A stretch of 64,000 nucleotides of DNA from Streptomyces bluensis (GTDB taxonomy: Bacteria; Actinomycetota; Actinomycetes; Streptomycetales; Streptomycetaceae), in assembly GCF_014650715.1 (NCBI RefSeq), contig NZ_BMVM01000007.1:248001-312000 (forward strand), given 5' to 3'. This document shows positions 23,555-32,159 of the stretch, piece by piece. The position numbers and the translations under genes are program-made. The notes below the pieces were generated by a model. It saw only the letters and a list, made by a program, of their open reading frames with translations, searched no databases and was not told the DNA's origin. Each line of letters begins with the position of its first letter. Position 1 is the first letter of the stretch.

Positions 23555-23714
23555 GAGTTCCATCCTCACCGCAGTACAGGACACACCCTGTCCTCTACCT
23601 CCGCCAGGGTGACATGCGAGCCGTTCGGGAGCCATCGCTCCTGGGTCACGGCAGCCGCCATCTGGGCCTGGACGGCCGGCGGCGTATTCGTCCTATCGAG
23701 GCAAGGAGCAGGTC

Positions 23715-24137
23715 ATGTCCGTCACGACCACCACTCACCTGAACTTCCGGGGCACCGCACGTGAGGCGCTGGACTTCTACCGGTCCGTCTTCGGCGGACG
23801 TACTGTCGCGGTCACCTACAGGGACGCGGGTGCCGTGCAGAACGAGAACGAGGCGGACTGGGTGATGTGGGGCGAGGTGGCCGGCGACAACGGCTTCCAC
23901 GTCATGGCCTACGACGTGCCCTCGCAGGTGCCCTGGAACCAGGGCGAGAACCCGTTCTTCGTCTCCGTACGCGGTGACGACGCCGAGGAGGTCAACGCCC
24001 TGTGGGGCAGGCTCGCCGAGGGCTCGACCATCGTGCGTCCGCTGGAGCCCGCGCCGTGGGCGCCGCTGTACGGCATGCTCACCGACCGCTTCGGCGTCAC
24101 CTGGGTCCTGGACGTCACCGCCCCGTACAACGGCTGA
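23715..24137 (+). CDS. PhnB-like VOC family protein
   Basis: A 140-aa PhnB / demethylubiquinone-methyltransferase-like VOC protein: HLNFRGTAREALDFYRSVFG at the start, MWGEVAGDNGFHVMAYDVP in the middle and the closing PLYGMLTDRFGVTWVLDV. Family members are small dimers of mostly unknown function. It is transcribed divergently from the WYL regulator, with the winged-helix gene starting 7 bp after it, so the last two are probably co-transcribed. Confidence 0.88.
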   Translation: MSVTTTTHLNFRGTAREALDFYRSVFGGRTVAVTYRDAGAVQNENEADWVMWGEVAGDNGFHVMAYDVPSQVPWNQGENPFFVSVRGDDAEEVNALWGRLAEGSTIVRPLEPAPWAPLYGMLTDRFGVTWVLDVTAPYNG

Positions 24138-24144
24138 ACCAGCG

Positions 24145-25239
24145 ATGACCGTCCTCGACAACCGGGCCCTCAACCGCGCCACCCTCGCCCGCCAGCACCT
24201 GCTCACCCGCAGCGGCACATCCGTGCCCGAGGCGGTGGCCCACCTGTGCGGCCTGCAGGCGCAAGAGCCCCAGGAACCGTTCATCGGGCTGTGGTCCCGC
24301 CTGGCCGGCTTCAAGCCCGGGCAACTGGACGATGCGCTGACCGGCCGCACCGTGGTGCGCACTCACCTGATGCGCCGCACCGTCCACCTCGTCACCTCCG
24401 ACGACGCGCTCGCCTGGCGGGCCCGCCACGACACCATGCTGCGCCAGCGAGTGCTGGGCACCTACCGGCGCGAACTGGCCGGCCTCGACCTGGACGAGGT
24501 CGCCGCCGCCGGCCGCGCGGCCCTGGCCGACCAGCAGCCCCGCACCATGCGCGAGCTCGTACAGGCTCTCGAAGACCGCTGGCCGGGCCCACCGCGCCGG
24601 GTCCTGGGCGAGTTGCTCGTCGCAGCCCTCATCCCCATGGCCCAGCTCCCGCCCCGCGGCCTCTGGCAGCAGACCGCCGGCGTACGCAACCTGCCGTTGG
24701 CCACCTGGCTGGAACGGGACATCGACCCCCTGCCCGCCGGCGACAGCGATCCCGTCGGGCAGCAGCTGCTGCGCCGCTATCTCGCCGCCTACGGGCCCGC
24801 CGCCAGCGCGGACCTGCGCGCCTGGTGCGGCCTCGCCGGACTTCCCGCCGCTGTCAAAGCCGCCCGAGAAGAACTCGTCGTCTTCCGCGACGAACGCGGC
24901 CGCGAACTGCTCGATCTGCCCGACGCGCCTCGCCCCCACCCCGACACCCCGGCCCCCGTCCGGTTCCTGCCGGCCTTCGACAACGCCATCCTCGGCTACC
25001 ACGACCGTGGCCGCGTCATCGACGCCCCCCACCTCGGTCTGTCCGTCGCAGGCCACCGCATGGTCCTCGTCGACGGACGCGTCACCGCCACCTGGACCGT
25101 ACGCGACCGCCACCTCCGCATCAGCCCCCTCCGCCCCCTGACCGCCCTGGAACAAGAAGCCGTCCGCGCCGAGGCCCAGGACCTGACCGCCTTCCTCGAC
25201 GAAGACATCGAGCACGTCCGGCTCGACACCGAGAGCTGA
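24145..25239 (+). CDS. Winged-helix DNA-binding domain protein (HTH_42 / YcaQ-related)
   Basis: A 364-aa protein of the winged-helix family that includes the interstrand-crosslink glycosylase YcaQ/AlkZ. Seen are the opening RATLARQHLLTR, the GLQAQEPQEPFIGLWSRL segment (the QxQ-type motif that holds catalytic glutamines in AlkZ-like enzymes), HLMRRTVHLVTSDD and the late FLPAFDNAILGYHDRGRVI. Most actinomycete members are uncharacterised; DNA glycosylase activity against bulky or crosslinked bases is plausible. It starts 7 bp after the PhnB-like gene and shares its transcription unit. Confidence 0.82.
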   Translation: MTVLDNRALNRATLARQHLLTRSGTSVPEAVAHLCGLQAQEPQEPFIGLWSRLAGFKPGQLDDALTGRTVVRTHLMRRTVHLVTSDDALAWRARHDTMLRQRVLGTYRRELAGLDLDEVAAAGRAALADQQPRTMRELVQALEDRWPGPPRRVLGELLVAALIPMAQLPPRGLWQQTAGVRNLPLATWLERDIDPLPAGDSDPVGQQLLRRYLAAYGPAASADLRAWCGLAGLPAAVKAAREELVVFRDERGRELLDLPDAPRPHPDTPAPVRFLPAFDNAILGYHDRGRVIDAPHLGLSVAGHRMVLVDGRVTATWTVRDRHLRISPLRPLTALEQEAVRAEAQDLTAFLDEDIEHVRLDTES

Positions 25240-25366
25240 TGGATCACGGGCCCAGTTCCCGGCCCCCGCACCGCGCTCCCAGACCGCCATCGGATCGGCA
25301 GCCCGTACCATACTGGGGCAAAACTGGAGCAAGTCACCACCCAAGCGACCGCGCCACGCTTGGGTT

Positions 25367-25406
25367 ATTCATTCCCTTGAATCATTCGTGTTTATGCCGG
25401 TAGGTT
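25367..25406 (+). promoter_or_regulatory. furA-katG operator/promoter
   Basis: ATTCA-N6-TGAAT (25367-25382) is a perfect AT-rich inverted repeat in otherwise GC-rich DNA. It overlaps a TTGAAT -35 (25377-25382) spaced 18 bp from TAGGTT (25401-25406). The -10 ends 6 nt before the furA ATG, suggesting a leaderless mRNA repressed by FurA itself. Confidence 0.6.
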
Positions 25407-25412
25407 GGGAGC

Positions 25413-25850
25413 ATGACTGCACCCCAGACCCCGACCACCGCAGAGGAGCTGCGCGGTGCCGGCCTGCGGGTGACGGCCGCCCGCGTCGCGCTGCTCGAAA
25501 CCGTCCGCGACGGTGACCACCTCGACGTCGAGGCGATCGCCGCCGGGGTACGCGAGCGCGTGGGCCATATCTCCCTTCAAGCCGTCTATGAGGCGCTCCA
25601 CGCTCTCACCACGGCGAGCCTCGTACGCCGCATCGAGCCCCCCGGGAGCCCGGCCCTGTTCGAGGGGCGTGTCGGGGACAACCACCACCATCTCGTGTGC
25701 CGGTCGTGCGGTGTCGTCGCCGACGTCGACTGCGCGGTCGGCCACACCCCCTGTCTGACCGCGGCCGACGACCGCGGCTTCTCGATCGACGAGGCCGAGG
25801 TCATCTACTGGGGCGTGTGCCCCGACTGTTCAACCCCTCAAGCTGTCTGA
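25413..25850 (+). CDS. furA: Fur-family peroxide-sensing repressor (FurA/CatR type)
   Basis: A 145-aa Fur-family regulator. The winged helix (about residues 10-80) contains VGHISLQAVYEALHALTTASL. The dimerisation/metal domain starts with DNHHHLVCRSCG, with Cys pairs CRSC and CPDC and further His/Asp residues. The position 32 bp before katG is the classical FurA-KatG pair of actinomycetes, in which peroxide inactivates the repressor and induces the catalase-peroxidase. The start is fixed by the ATG right behind the TAGGTT box and the predicted N-terminal helix. Confidence 0.92.
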   Translation: MTAPQTPTTAEELRGAGLRVTAARVALLETVRDGDHLDVEAIAAGVRERVGHISLQAVYEALHALTTASLVRRIEPPGSPALFEGRVGDNHHHLVCRSCGVVADVDCAVGHTPCLTAADDRGFSIDEAEVIYWGVCPDCSTPQAV

Positions 25851-25882
25851 GCACAGTGATCCACTAGTCCGGAAGGTTTCCC

Positions 25883-28099
25883 ATGGCTGAGAACCCTGAT
25901 GCAATCGTCACCGACCCCAAGGCCGAGGGCGCGGGTGGGTGCCCGGTCACGCACGGGCGCGCCGCGCACCCGACGCAGGGCGGCGGCAACCGTCAGTGGT
26001 GGCCGGAGCGCCTCAACCTGAAGATCCTTGCCAAGAACCCCGAGGTGGCCAACCCCCTCGGTGAGGAGTTCGACTACGCCGAGGCGTTCAAGTCCCTCGA
26101 CCTCGCGGCCGTGAAGCGGGACATCGCCGAGGTCCTCACGACCTCCCAGGACTGGTGGCCCGCCGACTTCGGCAACTACGGCCCGCTCATGATCCGCATG
26201 GCCTGGCACAGCGCGGGCACCTACCGGATCAGCGACGGCCGCGGCGGCGCCGGGGCCGGCCAGCAGCGCTTCGCTCCCCTCAACAGCTGGCCGGACAACG
26301 GCAACCTCGACAAGGCCCGCCGTCTGCTGTGGCCGGTAAAGAAGAAGTACGGCCAGAGCCTGTCCTGGGCGGACCTGATGGTCCTCACGGGCAACGTCGC
26401 GCTGGAGCAGATGGGCTTCGAGACCTTCGGCTTCGGCGGCGGCCGCGCGGACGTGTGGGAGGCCGAGGAGGACGTCTACTGGGGTCCCGAGACCACCTGG
26501 CTCGACGACCAGCGCTACAGCGGCGACCGTGAGCTGGAGAACCCGCTCGGTGCGGTCCAGATGGGCCTCATCTACGTCAACCCGGAGGGCCCGAACGGCA
26601 ACCCGGACCCGATCGCCGCGGCCCGCGACATCCGTGAGACGTTCCGTCGCATGGCGATGAACGACGAGGAGACGGTCGCCCTGATCGCCGGCGGCCACAC
26701 CTTCGGCAAGACCCACGGCGCGGGCCCCGCCGACCACGTCGGCAACGACCCCGAGGCCGCCTCCATGGAGGAGCAGGGCCTGGGCTGGAAGAGCACCTTC
26801 GGCACGGGCAAGGGCGCGGACGCCATCACCTCCGGCCTGGAGGTCACCTGGACCACCACCCCGACCCGGTGGAGCAACGGGTTCTTCAAGAACCTCTTCG
26901 AGTACGAGTACGAGCTCACCAAGAGCCCGGCCGGCGCCCACCAGTGGGTGGCCAAGGACGCCCCGGAGATCGTCCCGGACGCGCACGACCCGTCGAAGAA
27001 GCACCGCCCGATGATGCTCACCACCGACCTGTCGCTGCGCTTCGACCCGATCTACGAGCCGATCTCCCGCCGGTTCTACGAGAACCCGGAGGAGTTCGCG
27101 GACGCCTTCGCCCGCGCCTGGTACAAGCTGACCCACCGCGACATGGGCCCGAAGTCGCTGTACCTCGGCCCGGAGGTCCCGGAGGAGACCCTGCTGTGGC
27201 AGGACCCGCTGCCCGAGGCCGAGGGCGAGGCCATCGACGCCGCCGACATCGCTGCCCTCAAGGCCAAGCTCCTCGACTCGGGTCTGACCGTCTCGCAGCT
27301 GGTCAGCACGGCCTGGGCGTCGGCCTCGACGTTCCGCGGCAGCGACAAGCGCGGCGGCGCCAACGGCGCCCGCATCCGCCTGGAGCCGCAGCGCAGCTGG
27401 GAGGCCAACGACCCCGACCAGCTGGCGCTGGTCCTGCGCACCCTTGAGGGCATCCAGCAGGAGTTCAACTCCGGTGCCAAGAAGGTGTCCCTGGCGGACC
27501 TGATCGTGCTCGGCGGTTCGGCGGCCGTGGAGAAGGCGGCCAAGGACGCCGGCCACGCCATCGAGGTGCCCTTCACCCCGGGCCGTGTGGACGCGAAGGA
27601 CGAGCACACCGACGCCGAGTCGTTCGCCGCGCTGGAGCCCACCTCCGACGGCTTCCGCAACTACCGCGGCAAGGGCAACCGCCTGCCGGCCGAGTACCTG
27701 CTGCTCGACCGGGCGAACCTGCTCACCCTGAGCGCCCCGGAGATGACGGTCCTCGTCGGTGGCCTGCGTGTCCTGGGCGCCAACCACGCCCAGTCCGCGC
27801 ACGGCGTCTTCACCGACAGCGTGGGCACGCTGACCAACGACTTCTTCGTCAACCTGCTCGACCTGGGTACGGAGTGGAAGTCGACGTCCGAGGCCCAGGA
27901 CACGTTCGAGGGCCGCGACGCGGCCACGGGCGAGGTCAAGTGGACCGGCACCCGTGCCGACCTTGTCTTCGGCTCGAACTCCGAACTGCGCGCGCTCGCG
28001 GAGGTCTACGCGAGCGATGACGCGAAGGAGAAGTTCGTGAAGGACTTCGTCGCGGCGTGGGCCAAGGTCATGGACCTCGACCGGTTCGACCTCGTCTGA
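25883..28099 (+). CDS. katG: Catalase-peroxidase
   Basis: A 738-aa bifunctional haem enzyme that destroys H2O2 and peroxidises small donors in the cytoplasm. The distal triad is in MIRMAWHSAGTY (R105, W108, H109). The proximal haem-binding His lies in ALIAGGHTFGKTHGA. The AITSGLEV segment carries the Ser equivalent to M. tuberculosis Ser315. The second, haem-free domain occupies about residues 430-738 (GGANGARIRLEPQRSW). Length is normal for KatG. AAGG lies a few bases before the ATG. Expression should be coupled to furA; a hairpin follows the stop. Confidence 0.97.
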   Translation: MAENPDAIVTDPKAEGAGGCPVTHGRAAHPTQGGGNRQWWPERLNLKILAKNPEVANPLGEEFDYAEAFKSLDLAAVKRDIAEVLTTSQDWWPADFGNYGPLMIRMAWHSAGTYRISDGRGGAGAGQQRFAPLNSWPDNGNLDKARRLLWPVKKKYGQSLSWADLMVLTGNVALEQMGFETFGFGGGRADVWEAEEDVYWGPETTWLDDQRYSGDRELENPLGAVQMGLIYVNPEGPNGNPDPIAAARDIRETFRRMAMNDEETVALIAGGHTFGKTHGAGPADHVGNDPEAASMEEQGLGWKSTFGTGKGADAITSGLEVTWTTTPTRWSNGFFKNLFEYEYELTKSPAGAHQWVAKDAPEIVPDAHDPSKKHRPMMLTTDLSLRFDPIYEPISRRFYENPEEFADAFARAWYKLTHRDMGPKSLYLGPEVPEETLLWQDPLPEAEGEAIDAADIAALKAKLLDSGLTVSQLVSTAWASASTFRGSDKRGGANGARIRLEPQRSWEANDPDQLALVLRTLEGIQQEFNSGAKKVSLADLIVLGGSAAVEKAAKDAGHAIEVPFTPGRVDAKDEHTDAESFAALEPTSDGFRNYRGKGNRLPAEYLLLDRANLLTLSAPEMTVLVGGLRVLGANHAQSAHGVFTDSVGTLTNDFFVNLLDLGTEWKSTSEAQDTFEGRDAATGEVKWTGTRADLVFGSNSELRALAEVYASDDAKEKFVKDFVAAWAKVMDLDRFDLV

Positions 28100-28126
28100 G
28101 TCGGATGAGTCCGCTGTGATCACGGC

Positions 28127-28158
28127 GTCCGGGTCGGCCCCCACGGGCCGGCCCGGAC
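28127..28158. terminator. Bidirectional terminator between katG and the macrodomain gene
   Basis: Fourteen-base arms GTCCGGGTCGGCCC (28127-28140) and GGGCCGGCCCGGAC (28145-28158) pair with one mismatch around a 4-nt loop. It fills the 63-bp gap between two convergent stops, so it can serve both transcripts. Confidence 0.78.
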
Positions 28159-28162
28159 GTTC

Positions 28163-28678
28163 TCATGTGCGGGCCACCTGCCCGGCGAACACCTCGTACA
28201 CCTGCGCGTCGAAGAGCACGAACCTGACCTCCTCGACGTCCGTCTCCGTCGCCCGCACCGTCTCCACCGCGATCCGGGCGGCGTCGGCGATGGGCCACCC
28301 GTAGATCCCGGCGGAGACGGCCGGGAACGCGACCGTACGGGCACCCAGTTCGTCCGCGACCCGCAGCGACTCCCGGTAGCAGGAGGCCAGCAGAAGCGAC
28401 CGGTCCTCGCCCGGGACGAATCGCGGGCCCACGGTGTGGATCACCCAGCGCGCGTCCAGCTCGCCCGCCGTGGTGGCGACCGCCTGACCGGTGGGCAGGC
28501 CCCTGCCGTACCGGGATGCTCGCAGGTCACGGCACTCGGCGAGGATGGCGGGACCACCCCGGCGATGGATGGCGCCGTCGACGCCTCCGCCACCGAGGAG
28601 GGAGGAGTTCGCCGCGTTGACGATGACGTCGGCGGACTGCTGGGTGATGTCGCCCTGGATGAGTGTGATGGCGGTCAT
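28163..28678 (-). CDS. Macrodomain O-acetyl-ADP-ribose deacetylase-like protein
   Basis: A 171-aa stand-alone macrodomain (YmdB/MacroD type) that binds ADP-ribose and can hydrolyse O-acetyl-ADP-ribose or ADP-ribosyl esters. Seen are ITLIQGDITQQSADVIVNAA with the catalytic-site Asn/Asp region, SSLLGGGGVDGAIHRRGGP, VIHTVGPRF and the phosphate loop AFPAVSAGIYGWP. Its ATG overlaps the stop of the sugar-isomerase gene upstream (4-bp overlap), so they are co-transcribed. Together with the Sir2 gene 11 kb away it could close the O-acetyl-ADP-ribose loop. Confidence 0.94.
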   Translation of the reverse strand: MTAITLIQGDITQQSADVIVNAANSSLLGGGGVDGAIHRRGGPAILAECRDLRASRYGRGLPTGQAVATTAGELDARWVIHTVGPRFVPGEDRSLLLASCYRESLRVADELGARTVAFPAVSAGIYGWPIADAARIAVETVRATETDVEEVRFVLFDAQVYEVFAGQVART

Positions 28679-29586
28679 GGGGCCTCTATACCAGCCCGGG
28701 GCGTCGGTAGCGGCCGAGGTTTTCCGTCGGGGCCTGGCTCCTGTCCCGTCGCCGCGCGCAGGAACTCGATCGAGCGGCGGGCGACGTCGGGGGCGTCGAG
28801 TGTCCCGCCCTGGATCTCGACCGAGACGAGGCCACGGTGTCCGAGATCGCGCAGAGCGGCCAGCACCGGAGGGAAGTCGATCTCGCCGGCGCCGAACTCC
28901 AGGTGCTGGTGGAGGCCGCGGCGCATGTCCTCGATCTGAGTGTTCCGCAGCCGTGGGGCGGCCAGCCGCACACAGTCGAGCACGGACCGCTCCTCCACGC
29001 AGTGCGCGTGCCCGACGTCCAGGGTGATCCCGAACAGCTCGTGCCCGCCGACGCGTTCGGCGAGGTCCAGGCAGCGCTCCACGGTGTCGACGAACATGTA
29101 CGGCTCCGGTTCGAAGGCGAGCGCCACCCCGTACCGCTCCGCCGTCTGAAGGACCGTCTCGACGCCGGCCGCGAGGCGCTTCCACGCGTCCTCCTCGTGC
29201 AGCCGGTCCGGCGCGGGGCCGCTGCACAGGTGGACGGTGGGCGAGCCGAGGTCGGCGGCGACGCGCAGGGCGCGCCGCAGCAGGTCGATCCTGAGTTCGG
29301 AGCCGTCCGACATCAGCGTGGGCAGGTGCTTGCCCCAGGGGTTCAGGAGGTAGGGCGCACCGGTCTCGATCGTGATGTCCAGCCCGTGCCGCTCCAGGTG
29401 CCGGGCGAGCACGGCCACGCGTCGGCTCAGATCGTCGGCGTACGGGTCGAGGTGCGCGTGGTCGAGGGTGAGGGCCACGCCGTCGTAGCCGAGGTCGGCG
29501 AGGACGGCGAGGATGTCGGTCAGACGGTGGTTCGTGAAGCCGTTGGTGCCGTAGCCGAATCTGAGGGGGGTCGGGGGATGTCGCAT
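28675..29586 (-). CDS. Sugar phosphate isomerase/epimerase-like TIM barrel
   Basis: A 303-aa xylose-isomerase-like TIM barrel (AP endonuclease 2 superfamily). N-terminal FGYGTNGFTNHRLTDILAVL, metal-site candidates in LAFEPEPYMF and ITLDVGHAHCVEE, and VSVEIQGGT near the end give the Glu/Asp/His ligands for a divalent metal. The substrate is unknown; EboC-region relatives and inositol-type isomerases share the fold. The start at 29586 has GAGGA upstream. The stop overlaps the macrodomain start by 4 bp. Confidence 0.83.
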   Translation of the reverse strand: MRHPPTPLRFGYGTNGFTNHRLTDILAVLADLGYDGVALTLDHAHLDPYADDLSRRVAVLARHLERHGLDITIETGAPYLLNPWGKHLPTLMSDGSELRIDLLRRALRVAADLGSPTVHLCSGPAPDRLHEEDAWKRLAAGVETVLQTAERYGVALAFEPEPYMFVDTVERCLDLAERVGGHELFGITLDVGHAHCVEERSVLDCVRLAAPRLRNTQIEDMRRGLHQHLEFGAGEIDFPPVLAALRDLGHRGLVSVEIQGGTLDAPDVARRSIEFLRAATGQEPGPDGKPRPLPTPRAGIEAP

Positions 29587-29663
29587 ACGAACCGTCCTCG
29601 CACGGAGGTGTCGGGGGCAGATGAGGATCACGTGCGCTTGAGCGCGAGGACGCCGTCAGTACG

Positions 29664-31088
29664 TCAGGTGGGCTCGGCGCGCAGCCGCCGCCACACCGCC
29701 TTGGCCGCGTTGTGCCCCGACATACCGTGTACGCCGGGTCCCGGCGGGGTCGCCGACGAGCAGATGAAGACCGCCGGATGCGGGGTGCTGTAGGGGAACA
29801 GGGACAGCTTGGGGCGGAACAGGAGTTGCAGGCCGGAGGCGGCGCCGCAGGCGATGTCCCCGCCGACGTAGTTGGCGTTGCGCGCGGCCAGTTCGGGCGG
29901 GCCGGCGGTCGCACGGGCCAGGACGCGGTCGCGGAACCCCGGTGCGAAACGCTCCAGTTGACGCTCGACGGCGTCCGTGAGGTCCCCGGTCCAGCCGTTC
30001 GGCACATGGCCGTACGCCCAGAAGACGTGCTTGCCCTCGGGGGCGCGGGTCGGGTCGGCGACGCTGGGCTGCACGGTGATCAGGAAGGGCGGGTCAGGGG
30101 CGCGTTCCGTGCGGGAGGCCGCGTACAGGGCGGCGCCGATCTCGGACTCGTCGGCCGCCACCTGGACGGTGCCGGCGCCACGCGCCTCCGGCGCGGTCCA
30201 GGGCACGGGACCGTCCAGCGCGTAGTCGATCTTGAAGACGCTCGCCCCGTACCGGTACGTCTCGTAGTAGCGGCCGAAGCCCGCGATCCGGGCCAGGGCG
30301 GCGGGTGAGGTGTCGAAGACGTACGCGCGGGCGGGCGGCAGGTCGTCGAGGCGCTTGACCTCGTAGTCGGTGTGGACGGTGCCGCCGAGGTCCTTCAGGT
30401 ACGCGGTGAGCGCGTCCGAGATGGCCCCCGAGCCGCCGCGGGCCACGGGCCAGCCGCGGGCGTGCGCGGCCAGTGCGAAGACCAGGCCGACGGCGCCGGT
30501 GGCGAGGCCGCCGAGCGGGGCCATGACATGGGCGACCAGCCCGGCGAACAGGGTCTTGGCGCGCTCGTCGTGGAAGCGGCGTGTCAGCCAGGTGGAGGGC
30601 GGCAGGCCGACCAGGCCGAAGCGTGCCAGGGTGACCGGGTCGCGGGGCAGGGCGGTCGACGGCAGCGACATGAAGTCGCGGAGCAGGGTGTCCCATCTGG
30701 GCAGGAACGGCTCGACCAGCCTGCGGTACGCCCCGGCGTCACGCGGCCCGAACGAGGCCGCCGTCTCGGCCACCGACCGGGCCAGCACCGCGGCCGTCCC
30801 GTCGGGGAACGGGTGCGCCATGGGCCGCTCGGCGTGCAGCCACTGAAGGCCGTACCGCTCCAGCGGCATCGCGTTGAACGCGGGCGAGTTGATGCCCAGC
30901 GGGTGCGCGGCGGAGCACGGGTCGTGCCGGAAGCCGGGCAGGGTGAGCTCTTCGGTGCGGGCGCCCCCGCCGACGGTGTCGCGCGCCTCGAACACGGCCA
31001 CGGAGAAGCCCCGGCGTGCCAGCTCCACGGCAGCCGTCAGTCCGTTCGGCCCCGCACCCACCACGACCGCATCGAGCATCGACGGCAC
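29664..31088 (-). CDS. Phytoene-desaturase-like FAD/NAD(P)-dependent oxidoreductase
   Basis: A 474-aa flavoprotein. The dinucleotide motif VVVGAGPNGLTAAVELARRG opens the chain (residues about 8-27), followed by VFEARDTVGGGARTEE, the amine-oxidase/CrtI-like fingerprint; the C-terminal VHGMSGHNAAKAVWRRL completes the FAD site. Relatives are annotated as phytoene dehydrogenase-like but most are not in carotenoid clusters, and no other carotenoid gene is nearby. The GTG at 31088 is chosen for AAGGAG 7 nt upstream; an ATG three codons in is the alternative. Confidence 0.85.
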   Translation of the reverse strand: MPSMLDAVVVGAGPNGLTAAVELARRGFSVAVFEARDTVGGGARTEELTLPGFRHDPCSAAHPLGINSPAFNAMPLERYGLQWLHAERPMAHPFPDGTAAVLARSVAETAASFGPRDAGAYRRLVEPFLPRWDTLLRDFMSLPSTALPRDPVTLARFGLVGLPPSTWLTRRFHDERAKTLFAGLVAHVMAPLGGLATGAVGLVFALAAHARGWPVARGGSGAISDALTAYLKDLGGTVHTDYEVKRLDDLPPARAYVFDTSPAALARIAGFGRYYETYRYGASVFKIDYALDGPVPWTAPEARGAGTVQVAADESEIGAALYAASRTERAPDPPFLITVQPSVADPTRAPEGKHVFWAYGHVPNGWTGDLTDAVERQLERFAPGFRDRVLARATAGPPELAARNANYVGGDIACGAASGLQLLFRPKLSLFPYSTPHPAVFICSSATPPGPGVHGMSGHNAAKAVWRRLRAEPT

Positions 31089-31209
31089 CTTCGGACTCCT
31101 TCGTCAGCCGATGGCCACTCGGGATCAGGATATGACGGGGCACTGACAGGGCCGGGGCACGGGTGGGGCATGGGCGGGAGTGCGGCGGGCGACACGCCCG
31201 CCGCGCAGC

Positions 31210-32064
31210 TCAGGCCCCGTCCGACAGCAGGCCCACCACCCGGCGCGCCGTGATCTCGTCGCGGGCCGTGGTGAACGGCAGGGCGTTGCCGCCGGTGATG
31301 CGGAACGGCTCGCCCGTGCGGGTCAGATGCGTGCCGCCGGCCTCCTCGACCAGGAGGATGCCCGCGGCGTGATCCCACGCTGCCTCCCAGGAAAAGGCCG
31401 TGCTGTCCAACGCGCCGCGTGCGACGGCCAGATACTCCAGGCCGGCCGAGCCGCAGGGGCGCGCGGCGACGCCGTCGGTGTACAGGCCGAGGAGGGCCCG
31501 CTTCTGTTCGTCGGTCGTGTAGTCCGGGTGGGACGTGGCCACCCTCAGGTCCTCCCCCGGCACGGGCGAGCCGGCCCGCAGGGGCGCGCCGTCGAGGGTG
31601 GCGCCCCTGCCCCGCACGGCGACGGCGATGAGGTCGAGGGCGGGAGCATACGTCCACGAGGCGCGCAGGACGCCGCACTGGGCGAGCGCGACCAGGGTGC
31701 AGAAGCCGGGGTCGCCGTGGACGAACTGGCGGGTGCCGTCGACCGGGTCGACGATCCACACCGGCGCCTCGCCCTGAAGCGCCTCGTACGTGGCCGGGTT
31801 GGCGTGCACCGCCTCCTCACCGACCACGACGGAACCGGGCAGCAGCGTGGCGAGCGCCTCCGTCAGATACAGCTCGGCCTTGCGGTCGGCGTCCGTCACC
31901 AGATCGTGCGGGCCGCTCTTCTGGTCGACCTCGTGCGCCGCCAGTTGGCGGAAGCGCGGCATGATCTCGGCGGCGGCCGCCTTGCGGACCGCCTCCTCGA
32001 CGTCGGTGACGTGCCGGGCGAGAAACTCGTCGATGGTTTCGTTGTCTTCGATCATGCCCCCCAT
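31210..32064 (-). CDS. Inositol monophosphatase family phosphatase
   Basis: A 284-aa Mg2+-dependent phosphatase of the IMPase/FBPase superfamily. Metal-site motifs are VGEEAVH (Glu), IVDPVDGTRQFVHGDP (the DPxDGT signature) and the late SWEAAWDHAAGILLVEEAGG (WDxAAG signature). Substrates could be inositol phosphate, histidinol phosphate or 3'-phosphoadenosine 5'-phosphate; nothing nearby decides. Start 32064 (MGGMIEDN) or 32055 are both possible; neither has a good ribosome site. The gene is the third in a minus-strand run. Confidence 0.88.
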   Translation of the reverse strand: MGGMIEDNETIDEFLARHVTDVEEAVRKAAAAEIMPRFRQLAAHEVDQKSGPHDLVTDADRKAELYLTEALATLLPGSVVVGEEAVHANPATYEALQGEAPVWIVDPVDGTRQFVHGDPGFCTLVALAQCGVLRASWTYAPALDLIAVAVRGRGATLDGAPLRAGSPVPGEDLRVATSHPDYTTDEQKRALLGLYTDGVAARPCGSAGLEYLAVARGALDSTAFSWEAAWDHAAGILLVEEAGGTHLTRTGEPFRITGGNALPFTTARDEITARRVVGLLSDGA

Positions 32065-32159
32065 GAGAGCACGCGCCTCTGACAATCCCTGCCCGGCCGG
32101 TGCACTCCGGGTGGAATCGCCGTGAACACCCATGCCCGGGGTGTCTCCCCGAGCGGCCG

